Shown here: piece after piece, positions 27,472 through 36,607 of the stretch
How positions within the stretch are numbered: the first letter of the stretch is position 1
Layout of the letters: each line of letters starts with the position of its first letter
From: an uncultured Acidimicrobiales bacterium
GTDB taxonomy: Bacteria > Actinomycetota > Acidimicrobiia > Acidimicrobiales > CALAML01
Reading direction: 5' to 3'
NCBI GenBank assembly: GCA_937925845.1
Contig: CALAML010000011.1
Location: forward strand, 1-64,000
DNA length: 64,000 nucleotides
Program-made: the position numbers and the translations under genes
Notes under the pieces: generated by a model
Told to the model about the DNA's origin: nothing
The model's input: only the letters and a program-made list of their open reading frames with translations
Database searches by the model: none

Positions 27472-28678
27472 GCTGCACCTCAACTCCGGCGGCACCCCAG
27501 CACCGGTCGCCCATCCGACCACCCCCGACCCTTCCGCGCCGACAACCACCAACGCGGCGGCACCGGCCAAGCCTCAGGGTTTGGGTCGACTTAAGGGCGC
27601 CTGGTCGCGCTTCTGGTTCACCCCGCAGGACTCGTCGGTGTTCGCGCTGTGGCGCACCGCCCTCGGGTTCACCGTGTTCTGGTGGATGATCAGCTTCAGC
27701 TGGGACCTGCTGTCGTTCTTCGGTGAGGAAGGGCTTCGACCCAACCCCACCTACGCCGACTTTCGCATCGGCGCCTTCCAATGGTTCGAGTCCAACACCG
27801 CCATCTACGCCATGTACGCCATGGTGCTGGTTACCTCGCTACTGGTCATGGTCGGCAAGGCGCTGAAGCTGGCGGCACCGCTCATGTTCTACGGCGTCCT
27901 CAGCTTTGAACTCGACAACCTCAGCGTGCTCAACGCTGGCGACTCGCTGATCCGTATCTGGCCGCTGTTCCTCGCCGTGTTTGTGCTGTTCACCCCAGGT
28001 CGCCTCACTGGAATCTCACTTTGGGGTCGGCGGCCCGGCCGCAGCCGTCGACCGGCCCGAGCGGCGTTGACTCCTCTGAGAGAAATGGCCGGAGGCCGCA
28101 AACACGTTCCGATGCCGAAATGGATGCTGCGCGTGGTGCAGATCCAGATGAGCGTCATCTACCCGGCATCGGCCATCGGCAAGTTCCCGGGCAACCACTG
28201 GCACGACGGAACGGCCGCGCTCTACGCCATGCAGGTCACCGACTTCCAGCGCTTCCCGGTGCCCGAGTTCGTCCAGACCAACCAGATCCTCGGGGCGGCC
28301 ATGACCTGGTACACGCTCGGTCTCGAGACGCTGATCGTGCCGCTGCTCTGGTATCCGCGCACCCGCCGTTTCGCCATCTTCGCCGGCCTCACCCTGCACC
28401 TTGGCTTCGGCTACACCATGCGACTCGGCTTCTTCTCGTGGGTGATGGCCATCGGCTACATCGCCTTCCTCAAGCCATCGGAGGCCCGACGCATCATCGG
28501 CTGGCTCGACAAGGCCAGCTTCGGAGTTTTCTCCGGCAATCGGAACCGTGGCGACGAAATGACCGAAGCCGGAGTCGGCGGGGGCCGCGGATCGAACGAC
28601 GACTTCGAAGTCGCTCCCGGCTACCAAGGTGCCGATGCCCCAAACACCCCCGACACGCCAGCGCTCGGCACGATCTAA
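27464..28678 (+). CDS. HTTM domain (vitamin K-dependent carboxylase-like) membrane protein
   Basis: VVQIQMSVIYPASAIGKFPGNHWHDGTAALYAM...; multi-TM; TTG start proposed at 27464. Confidence 0.83.
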   Translation: MTELHLNSGGTPAPVAHPTTPDPSAPTTTNAAAPAKPQGLGRLKGAWSRFWFTPQDSSVFALWRTALGFTVFWWMISFSWDLLSFFGEEGLRPNPTYADFRIGAFQWFESNTAIYAMYAMVLVTSLLVMVGKALKLAAPLMFYGVLSFELDNLSVLNAGDSLIRIWPLFLAVFVLFTPGRLTGISLWGRRPGRSRRPARAALTPLREMAGGRKHVPMPKWMLRVVQIQMSVIYPASAIGKFPGNHWHDGTAALYAMQVTDFQRFPVPEFVQTNQILGAAMTWYTLGLETLIVPLLWYPRTRRFAIFAGLTLHLGFGYTMRLGFFSWVMAIGYIAFLKPSEARRIIGWLDKASFGVFSGNRNRGDEMTEAGVGGGRGSNDDFEVAPGYQGADAPNTPDTPALGTI

Positions 28679-28755
28679 CCCATCGAACTAACCCCATCGA
28701 GAGTTTCTAGTCTTCGGGATCAGACCGACAACACAGACTCCGACCCACTTTGGCT

Positions 28756-30870
28756 TTAGGGCTGCAACGGTGCTGGCAGGGGGCGGGCCGACACGATGCT
28801 TAGGCGGCGGGTGGCCCGGGTGACCGCAACGTAGAGCGAGCGCATCCCCTGCGGCTCTTCTTCGACCATGGCCGCGGGCTCGACCACCACCGTGGCGTCG
28901 AGCTCCAGGCCCTTGACCTCCGACACTGGCACCAGCGTGAGGGGCTGCTCAAGCCCGTTGCGGTTGGCGATACCGAAGCTCATACCGGCCGAGGTCATGG
29001 CCTCGGCGAGGCGTTCAACCATGCTGTTGGGGGCGATGATGGCCACGTGCCCGGGGGCCACCACCACCTGTTCCTCACGGGCGACCCGCACAACAGTCGC
29101 GGTCAGATCCTCGGTGCTGGTGCGCTCGAAGCGGGGCTCGTCGCCGTCGACGCGCACCGCAGCCGGAGCCGTGAGCTGCGGCGCCGCTTCGGTCAACACT
29201 CTGGCCGCCAACGCGGCGATCGGTCCCGGCGTGCGATAGCCGACGGTCAGCTCAATGGTGCGAGGTTCGCGGCGGTGATGGAGATGGGTCAGCACCTCGT
29301 CCCAATCGTCGTGGGGCCAGGCGCCGGTGCTCTGCGCGATATCGCCAACGATGGTCATCGAACCGCTCAACGAACGCCGACCCAGCAGCCGCAGCGCCAT
29401 CGGCGAAAGATCCTGGGCCTCATCTACGACGATGTGGCCGTAGGTGCGAACGTCGTCGCGGTCCTTGCGACCCGGCTTGGGACCCAGGATGGCGAAGGCC
29501 TCATCGAGCAGAGGCCCATCGGGAGCGGTGAAGACCACGTCATCGGCGTGGGTCGAACGGGGCCGGTGGAGCGAGTCGGCCTCGGCTCGGCTCAGCAGCC
29601 CACGCCCGGCCGAGCGAAGCAGCGCCTTCGAGCCAAACAGATCATGCAGCAGGTGGGCCGGGGTGAGGACGGGCCACATCCACTCCAGCGCCTCTCGCAC
29701 CTCGATGGTGTCGCGGAGCTGGGCCCGGACGTCGGCCACCTCCAACTCGGCCGACGACGAATCGGTGAGGGCCTCAAAGAAGCGCGCCTCCAGGAAACGA
29801 CGACCGGCGTTGTGACGCCCGAAGCGTCGCCGGGTGTCGGCGATCAGGCGCCGGCTGTCCTCCACAGTGAATCGCAGGAAACGAACGCCGAGGCCAACCA
29901 CCAGGTCTTCGCGCAATGGCCGCTCCCGATCAGCGACCGCCGCCTCAAGCACCTCCACCATCCGCAGATCGCCCTTGGTGGTAGCGGTCAGCGGCTTATC
30001 ACCACCACGGATACGCACCCCGTCGACCAGGTCGGCGAGGATCGCCAACTCCACCCCGGCCTCACCGAGCGACGGCAGCACCAACTCGATGTAGCCGAGG
30101 AACAGCCGGTTCGGCCCTACCACCAGCACGCCCTGGCCCTCCAACGGGAAGCGGTGCGTGTACAGCAGATAGGCGGCGCGATGCAGGGCCACCACCGTCT
30201 TGCCGGTGCCGGGGCCACCCTGCACCACCAGCACCCCGCTCAGCGGCGCCCGAATGATCTCGTCCTGTTCCACCTGGATGGTGCCGACGATGTCGCCGAG
30301 GCGGCCGGCCCGGGGCGCTTCGAGGGCAGCCAACAGCGCCTGCGATGGACCAGCCACACCCAACGAGGCGAGATCGGAACCGAAGCGCTCGTCCTCGATG
30401 CCCACCAGCCGGTTGGCCCGACTGATGAAATAGCGCCGCTGGGCCAACCCCATCGGATGCAGACCGGTGGCGCGGTAGAAGGCGGCGGCCACCGGAGCCC
30501 GCCAGTCGATCACCAGCGGATTCTGCTCGGCGTCCGACACCGAGATGCGACCGATGTAGAAGCGCTCACCTGAATACACCTCGAACTCGCCATCGTCGTG
30601 TTCGGCGAAGTCGATCCGGCCGAAACAAAGGGTGGCATCACCGACATCAAGCTCCTTGAGCCTGGTGGCGATCGACTCCGTGATGGCGTCGCGCTCGAAG
30701 CGGGCCTGCTCGGTACCGCCCCGGCCGACCTCGACCATCTTGCGCAACTCCAGGGCCCGGCGGCGCGACTCTTCCAGAGACACCAAAACGTGATCGAGAT
30801 AAGCCTGTTCGGAGGCCAAATCAGGATGGGCTGGCGTTTCTCCTCCACCGGGAGGAGGGGCTTGCGACAT
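28756..30870 (-). CDS. helD: HelD-like UvrD-family ATPase (RNA polymerase recycling type)
   Basis: VQGGPGTGKTVVALHRAAYLLYTHR; HIVVDEAQDLSPMALRLLGRR; start MSQAPPPGGG. Confidence 0.87.
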   Translation of the reverse strand: MSQAPPPGGGETPAHPDLASEQAYLDHVLVSLEESRRRALELRKMVEVGRGGTEQARFERDAITESIATRLKELDVGDATLCFGRIDFAEHDDGEFEVYSGERFYIGRISVSDAEQNPLVIDWRAPVAAAFYRATGLHPMGLAQRRYFISRANRLVGIEDERFGSDLASLGVAGPSQALLAALEAPRAGRLGDIVGTIQVEQDEIIRAPLSGVLVVQGGPGTGKTVVALHRAAYLLYTHRFPLEGQGVLVVGPNRLFLGYIELVLPSLGEAGVELAILADLVDGVRIRGGDKPLTATTKGDLRMVEVLEAAVADRERPLREDLVVGLGVRFLRFTVEDSRRLIADTRRRFGRHNAGRRFLEARFFEALTDSSSAELEVADVRAQLRDTIEVREALEWMWPVLTPAHLLHDLFGSKALLRSAGRGLLSRAEADSLHRPRSTHADDVVFTAPDGPLLDEAFAILGPKPGRKDRDDVRTYGHIVVDEAQDLSPMALRLLGRRSLSGSMTIVGDIAQSTGAWPHDDWDEVLTHLHHRREPRTIELTVGYRTPGPIAALAARVLTEAAPQLTAPAAVRVDGDEPRFERTSTEDLTATVVRVAREEQVVVAPGHVAIIAPNSMVERLAEAMTSAGMSFGIANRNGLEQPLTLVPVSEVKGLELDATVVVEPAAMVEEEPQGMRSLYVAVTRATRRLSIVSARPLPAPLQP

Positions 30871-31068
30871 CGTGCTCGTTTCGTTGTGGTGGCACGTCTG
30901 GACTGGATTCGCTGCAACAACCAAGCGGTGCCAGACGGCAGCACAGCCCGGACCGGCCCCCAAAAGGGGCCTCACAACGCTACTCGTCGCCGCCAAGAAA
31001 ACCCTGGTCGGCCCCGGCAGGACCCATCCGATGCGGACCGCTCGTGGCCCCTTCGATACGGTGAGGAG

Positions 31069-32097
31069 GTGACCGCACCGTCAGACCATCGCTTCCTCCG
31101 AGCCTGCCGTGGAGAACCCGTAGACCACACCCCGGTGTGGTTTATGCGCCAGGCCGGTCGCTCCCTCCCCGAGTATCGCGAGATCCGGGGTTCGGGCAGC
31201 ATCCTCGACGCCATCGCCGACGCCGACCTCTCCACCGAGATCACCCTGCAACCGGTGCGGCGCTACGGCAACGACGCCGCCATCCTGTTCTCCGACATCG
31301 TGGTGCCAGCCCATGCCATCGGCTTCGGCGTGGAAGTAAAGCCCGGCGTAGGTCCGGTTGTGGAACAGCCCTTCGCCGGCCGCGGCGACCTCGAACGGCT
31401 GCGGCCCCTCGACCCCGAAGCCGACACCCCCCACGTGATCCAGACCGTGGAGAACCTGGTGAGCGAACTCGATGTGCCGCTGATCGGCTTCGCCGGCGCC
31501 CCCTTCACCGTGGCCAGCTACCTGATCGAAGGTGGACCGAGCAAAGACCAGGCCAAAACCAAGGGCCTGATGCTCGACGACCCGGAGCTGTGGCACGACC
31601 TGGCCGGACGACTCACCGACATGGCCATCGCCTCGCTGCGATCCCAGGTGGCGGCCGGAGCCCAGGCGGTGCAACTCTTCGATAGCTGGGCCGGCGCCCT
31701 CACCCCGGCCATGTATCGCGAGTTTGTGCTCCCGCACAGCACCCGGGTGCTGGCCGAGTTCACCGACGTTCCCCGGATCCACTTCGGGGTGGGCACGGGC
31801 GAGATTCTGACCGCCATGGCCGAAGCCGGTTCCGAAGTGATGGGCGTCGACTGGCGGGTCCCCCTCAACGCGGCACGGGATCGACTCGGCGAAGGTATTG
31901 CGGTGCAGGGAAACCTCGACCCGACCGTGTGCCTGGCCTCCTGGGACGCGGTAGAGGCCCAAACCCGAGCCGTGCTCGCCGCCAACGGCGGACGACCGGG
32001 CCACATCTTCAACCTGGGCCACGGCGTGCTCCCGCCCACCGACCCGTCGATCCTGGAGCGGGTGGTCGAGCTGGTCCATCGCGAAACCGCCGCCTAG
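31069..32097 (+). CDS. hemE: Uroporphyrinogen decarboxylase
   Basis: PVWFMRQAGRSLPEYREIR; GFAGAPFTVASYLIEGG; GHGVLPPTDP. Confidence 0.96.
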   Translation: MTAPSDHRFLRACRGEPVDHTPVWFMRQAGRSLPEYREIRGSGSILDAIADADLSTEITLQPVRRYGNDAAILFSDIVVPAHAIGFGVEVKPGVGPVVEQPFAGRGDLERLRPLDPEADTPHVIQTVENLVSELDVPLIGFAGAPFTVASYLIEGGPSKDQAKTKGLMLDDPELWHDLAGRLTDMAIASLRSQVAAGAQAVQLFDSWAGALTPAMYREFVLPHSTRVLAEFTDVPRIHFGVGTGEILTAMAEAGSEVMGVDWRVPLNAARDRLGEGIAVQGNLDPTVCLASWDAVEAQTRAVLAANGGRPGHIFNLGHGVLPPTDPSILERVVELVHRETAA

Positions 32098-32107
32098 GTC
32101 AGTCCTA

Positions 32108-32143
32108 AACCATTGCACCTACTGCAACCATTGCACCTACTGC
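32108..32143 (+). repeat. 18-bp perfect tandem duplication just upstream of hemY start
   Basis: aaccattgcacctactgc x2 in the hemE-hemY gap. Confidence 0.95.
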
Positions 32144-32144
32144 C

Positions 32145-33614
32145 GTGATCGACCCACAACACCCTGAGTCCGGAACGTCGGCGTCGGTTCCCGAGGCTGT
32201 CGATGTGGTGGTGGTTGGCGCAGGCATCACCGGCCTGGCTGCGGCCCACGAGCTGATCACGGCGGAGCCGAACCTGGAAGTGGTGGTGCTCGACGCGGCC
32301 TCACGGGCGGGTGGCAAGATTCTCACCACCGAGTTCGCCGGCCGGATGGTCGATGAGGGTGCCGACCAGTTTCTGGTGCGCCAACCGGAGATGGCCCAAC
32401 TGTGCCGCGAGGTCGGCCTGGAAGACCGGCTGGTTACCCCGCAGGCACTCGGAGCCAGCCTGCTGGTGGACGGCGAGCTTCGACGCTTCCCTCCAGGCCT
32501 GATGCTCGGCGTGCCGACCGACATCGATGGATTGGCAGCCAGCAACCTGGTGAGTGATGCCGCCATCGCCCACCTTCGCGAAACTCCCAACCGGCAACCG
32601 ACGCCGCTGGACCCGAACGACGACCCGAGTGTGGCCGAACTGGTTCGCCGCGAGCTCGGTGACGAAGTTCTCGACCGACTGATCGGGCCGCTGCTCGGTG
32701 GTGTCCATGCCGGCGATACCGAGCGCCTCAGCGTCCGATGCGCCGCACCCCAGATTGCGGCTGCCGCCGCAGCGCCCGAGGGACTCCTGGCCGGCGCCCA
32801 GGCTCAGGTGGCGGCGGCGGCGGGACGAGCTCCGGCGCCGGTGTTTAACGGGTTGGTCGGCGGCACCTCCGCCGCGGTCCAGGCCCTGGTCGCCGAGCTG
32901 GGTCACCGCCTCTTTCTGCAGACGCCGGTCCATCAGGTGCGGATCGACGCTGCGGTAGGCGAACAGGCCTCGGGAACCCAGGCCCATCCGGTGGTGGTCG
33001 AGCATCAGGGTGGGATCACCAGGGCCCGCGGGGTGGTGATGGCGGCGCCCACCGGCCCGGCGGCGACCGCGCTGGCCGAAACCGCACCGACCGCCAGCGA
33101 ACTACTCGCCGCCATCGGTTACACCTCCGTGGTGCTTGTGACCTTCGCCTTCGCCGAATCGAGCGTGGGGCACCAACTCGACGGCACCGGCTTTCTGGTG
33201 CCTCAGGACCAGATCAAGCTGCTCAAGGCGTGCAGCTGGCTCAGCCGAAAGTTCTCCCACCTCAGCGACGGCGGCGTGATCGCTCGAGCGTCAGCGGGCA
33301 GCCGGCTCGCACCGGGCGCCATCGACCTTCCCGACGACGAACTCAGCCAACAGCTCCTCGACGAGCTGACCCCGGTGATGAAGATCACCGAAGCACCAAC
33401 CGAAGTGCGCATCACCCGCTGGCATCAAGGGCTGCCCCAATTCGACCCCGGCCACCTCGATCGGGTCGCCGCGATCCGCCGGTCGGTTGCCGATGCTGGC
33501 CCCATCACCATCGCCGGGGCGGGCCTCGAAGGCCTCGGGCTACCGACATGTGTGCGCCAGGGCCGGGCTGCGGCGGCAGAACTCCACTCCCGACTCCAGG
33601 AAAAACCGCGGTAG
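32145..33614 (+). CDS. hemY: Protoporphyrinogen/coproporphyrinogen oxidase (HemY family)
   Basis: VDVVVVGAGITGLAAAHEL...SRAGGKILTTEFAGRMVDEGADQFL; downstream of hemE. Confidence 0.92.
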   Translation: MIDPQHPESGTSASVPEAVDVVVVGAGITGLAAAHELITAEPNLEVVVLDAASRAGGKILTTEFAGRMVDEGADQFLVRQPEMAQLCREVGLEDRLVTPQALGASLLVDGELRRFPPGLMLGVPTDIDGLAASNLVSDAAIAHLRETPNRQPTPLDPNDDPSVAELVRRELGDEVLDRLIGPLLGGVHAGDTERLSVRCAAPQIAAAAAAPEGLLAGAQAQVAAAAGRAPAPVFNGLVGGTSAAVQALVAELGHRLFLQTPVHQVRIDAAVGEQASGTQAHPVVVEHQGGITRARGVVMAAPTGPAATALAETAPTASELLAAIGYTSVVLVTFAFAESSVGHQLDGTGFLVPQDQIKLLKACSWLSRKFSHLSDGGVIARASAGSRLAPGAIDLPDDELSQQLLDELTPVMKITEAPTEVRITRWHQGLPQFDPGHLDRVAAIRRSVADAGPITIAGAGLEGLGLPTCVRQGRAAAAELHSRLQEKPR

Positions 33615-33736
33615 GACAGGCAATCCGCGCCACACAAAGCACACGTGGGGTGGTTCGCCCAGCACGTATCGTGGCTTTTCGGGGTCGGCCTCGTCTACTG
33701 TCAAAAGAGGAGCCAGGCGACGGACAAAGGCGGCCC

Positions 33737-34762
33737 GTGGACCCCGAGAACCCCTCGATCAGCGACAATACCGATCCGGTTTTGCCTCCGGTGGAAGGTC
33801 CGCCCTCTGCGGCTCGGGCCGAACTCGCAGCAGCGTCGCGCCCGATTGGGGCCAGGATCGGCATCGGCGTACTGGCGGTCGGCGCGGTAGCTGTCGGCGC
33901 CTTCCTTTTTGGTCGTAGCAGCGAACCGGCACCGGGAACCCAACTGTCGGTGGCTGGCGTCACCGAAGTCGCCGAACCGGCAACCACTCCGGCCGGGGCC
34001 GATGACCCCACCCTCACCCCCCGATCGCCGTCGACGCCTACCCCCTCGACGCCCACCGCAGAAGCGGGACCGGCAGCCTCGATCAGCGCCGACACCGACA
34101 GGGGAGCGGTGGCCGTAGCTGCCGCCGCAGCCCAGGACGCCGCCGACAACCCGCTCGCCGACCTGGCCGCTTTGGCCGAGACTGCGGAGCTCGACGCGGC
34201 GACCGAACCCGCAGACCTGCCCGCCGAAGCCCAGGGTTGGCGGCCGCTCCCCTTCCCCGCTCCGGGCGAACTTCCCATCCCCGACCTCCTGCCCCTCGAC
34301 GCTTACGCCGACACACCCCAGGTGGTGATCGGCACCCTCGAGATCCCCCGCCTCGGCGTGGTCGAAGAACTTCAGCAGGGCATGACCCTCACCGCCATCA
34401 ATCGCGGCCCAAGCCATTGGCCGGGCACCGCGGCCCCAGGACGTACGGGCAACGTGGTGATCGCCGGGCACCGCACTACCCACGGCGCCCCGTTCAACGG
34501 ACTCGACAAGTTGGTCGCTGGCGACGAGGTGATCTTCACCACCCTCGACGGCACCTTCACCTACAACGTCCGCGAGATAGAGATCGTCACCCCCGACGCT
34601 CTCCACATCGCCGATCAGAGCGATCGGGCCGAAGCGACGCTCTTCGCCTGCCACCCCAAGGGTTCAGCAGCAAAACGCATCGTCGCCCGAATGGACCTCA
34701 CCAGTGCACCGATCGACGCCCCAGTCGGCCTCGACCCGCTCAACACCGCCCTCGCTGGTTAA
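33737..34762 (+). CDS. Class E sortase with TM anchor and Pro/Thr/Ala linker
   Basis: IGTLEIPRLGVVEELQQG...NVVIAGHRTTHGAPFNGLDKL...ATLFACHPKGSAAKRIVAR. Confidence 0.88.
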   Translation: MDPENPSISDNTDPVLPPVEGPPSAARAELAAASRPIGARIGIGVLAVGAVAVGAFLFGRSSEPAPGTQLSVAGVTEVAEPATTPAGADDPTLTPRSPSTPTPSTPTAEAGPAASISADTDRGAVAVAAAAAQDAADNPLADLAALAETAELDAATEPADLPAEAQGWRPLPFPAPGELPIPDLLPLDAYADTPQVVIGTLEIPRLGVVEELQQGMTLTAINRGPSHWPGTAAPGRTGNVVIAGHRTTHGAPFNGLDKLVAGDEVIFTTLDGTFTYNVREIEIVTPDALHIADQSDRAEATLFACHPKGSAAKRIVARMDLTSAPIDAPVGLDPLNTALAG

Positions 34763-34887
34763 GGCGCGCACCTCGTTAGGCCGCTTAACCCTTCGGTTGG
34801 TGTCACCACAGATCGGGGACAGCAGCTGCCCAACTTGGCGCCCCCGAATTCAACGGCGTAGCACCGGGCGGTACCGTGGGGATCTTC

Positions 34888-36600
34888 ATGGCCCGCGACA
34901 ATCTTGATACGGACGTGCCCGACACTCACGCGCACGACGGCGACGCGTCCAACCGCGGTGCCAACAGCCGCGGTGCCAACGACGCAGGCGACGCAGATCT
35001 GCACCACCGGGACACCACTACCGCGGATCCGACTGTCGCCGATGCCGCCCCTGCGAGCGAGGTGTCGCCGTGGCCGATCCGGCTTCTCGCTATTGCGTCA
35101 GGCGTAGCGTTGATGATGAGCCTGCCGCCTTGGGGATGGTGGCCGCTCGCCTTCGCCGGCATCGCCGGAATTGATCGGGTGGTAGCGGCGTCAGCCCGCC
35201 GAGGTCAACGACTCCGACACACGTGGCTGGCCGCAGCCGCATGGCTCTTCCCCTCCACGATCTGGATGTTTGACTTCACCGCGCCCGGCTACGTCGTGGC
35301 CATGGTCGTGTTCTCCGCGCTCTACGGCATCGTTGGCGGCCTGGCGCCCCAGGGGCGCGGCCGCCGCCCGGTGCTCGCCGGCGGCTTTGTCTTCGCCGAA
35401 CTGATCCGGGCCTCCTGGCCCTTCGGCGGGGTCCCCATCTCCACCATGGCCATGATGCTGTCGAGCTCACCCCTCCTTCCCATCGCCCGGGTCGGCGGCC
35501 CGTTCCTGTTGGCCTTCACCATCATGACCATCGGCCTCACCCTCTCGGCCGCCGTCGGCCGCCAAACCCGCACCGCCATCCTTGGCGTGGCCGGAGCGCT
35601 GATTCTCATCCTGCTCGGGCTCGTCGGGCCCCGCGGAGAAACAATCGACACCCTTGACGTGGCCGTGGTCCAAGGCGGTGGACCCCAGCGCACTCGAGCC
35701 AGCGCGTCCCAGGAACCCATCGTGTTCGCCCGCCACCTCGAGGCGAGCCAGACCATCAGCACCCCGGTTGATCTGGTGCTGTGGCCTGAGAACGTGGTGA
35801 ACCCGAAAGCGCCGGGCGCCTCGGAGAACGCCGCCGGCCTCGACAAGGACTTTGCCCAAACCGAACTGGAGCAACTGGCTCGCGACCTCGACGCCCCGAT
35901 CCTGCCCGGCTGGTTCGAAAAGGTGTCCGACACCAACACCATCAACTACACCAACATCATCAACCCCGACGGCTCCACCGGCGACCGCTACGACAAGGTG
36001 CGGCTCGTACCATTCGGCGAAGTCATCCCGTTCCGGCCGCTACTCGAATCGATCGCCGGCGATGCCCTGCCGGCCCGAGATGTGATCCCCGGCACCGAGC
36101 CAGCGGTGCTCGACACGCCGGTCGGAACCCTCGGCATCTCCATCTCGTGGGAGATCTTCTTCGCCAACCGGGCCCGAGACGCCGTCGGCAACGGTGGTGA
36201 GGTGCTGATCAACCCCACCAACGGGTCGTCGTACTGGCTCACGATCGTCCAGAGCCAACAGATCGCGTCATCGAAACTGCGGGCGATGGAAACCGGCCGA
36301 TGGGTACTACAGGCTGCGCCCACCGGGTTCAGCGCAGTCATCACCCCCGAAGGCAAGGTTGTTGACCGCACCGGCGTGAGCGAAACCCGGGTGCTCACCG
36401 AGACCATCGAGCGGCGTCGGGGCCTCACGTGGGCCAACCGAGTGGGCAACTGGCCTGCGGTACTGCTGGCATTGGCCGGGATCGTTGGCGGCCTGGCCGC
36501 AAGCGAGCGTCGGGCCACCCGCACTACTGGTACTGACCGCACTGCCGCTGCCTCAAAGGCCGAGGTGCCCGATCGTGAGGGTCGGCCAGCGGTACCCTGA
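34888..36600 (+). CDS. lnt: Apolipoprotein N-acyltransferase
   Basis: Multi-TM N-terminus then nitrilase-like domain: VVQGGGPQ..., LVLWPENVV, ...ISWEIFFANRAR. Confidence 0.88.
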   Translation: MARDNLDTDVPDTHAHDGDASNRGANSRGANDAGDADLHHRDTTTADPTVADAAPASEVSPWPIRLLAIASGVALMMSLPPWGWWPLAFAGIAGIDRVVAASARRGQRLRHTWLAAAAWLFPSTIWMFDFTAPGYVVAMVVFSALYGIVGGLAPQGRGRRPVLAGGFVFAELIRASWPFGGVPISTMAMMLSSSPLLPIARVGGPFLLAFTIMTIGLTLSAAVGRQTRTAILGVAGALILILLGLVGPRGETIDTLDVAVVQGGGPQRTRASASQEPIVFARHLEASQTISTPVDLVLWPENVVNPKAPGASENAAGLDKDFAQTELEQLARDLDAPILPGWFEKVSDTNTINYTNIINPDGSTGDRYDKVRLVPFGEVIPFRPLLESIAGDALPARDVIPGTEPAVLDTPVGTLGISISWEIFFANRARDAVGNGGEVLINPTNGSSYWLTIVQSQQIASSKLRAMETGRWVLQAAPTGFSAVITPEGKVVDRTGVSETRVLTETIERRRGLTWANRVGNWPAVLLALAGIVGGLAASERRATRTTGTDRTAAASKAEVPDREGRPAVP

Positions 36601-36607
36601 ACAAGAC

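Noticed and set aside
29047-30573. 508-aa plus-strand ORF
   Set aside because: Antisense to HelD, His/Gln/Arg-rich shadow ORF.
31081-32118. 345-aa minus-strand ORF
   Set aside because: Antisense to hemE.
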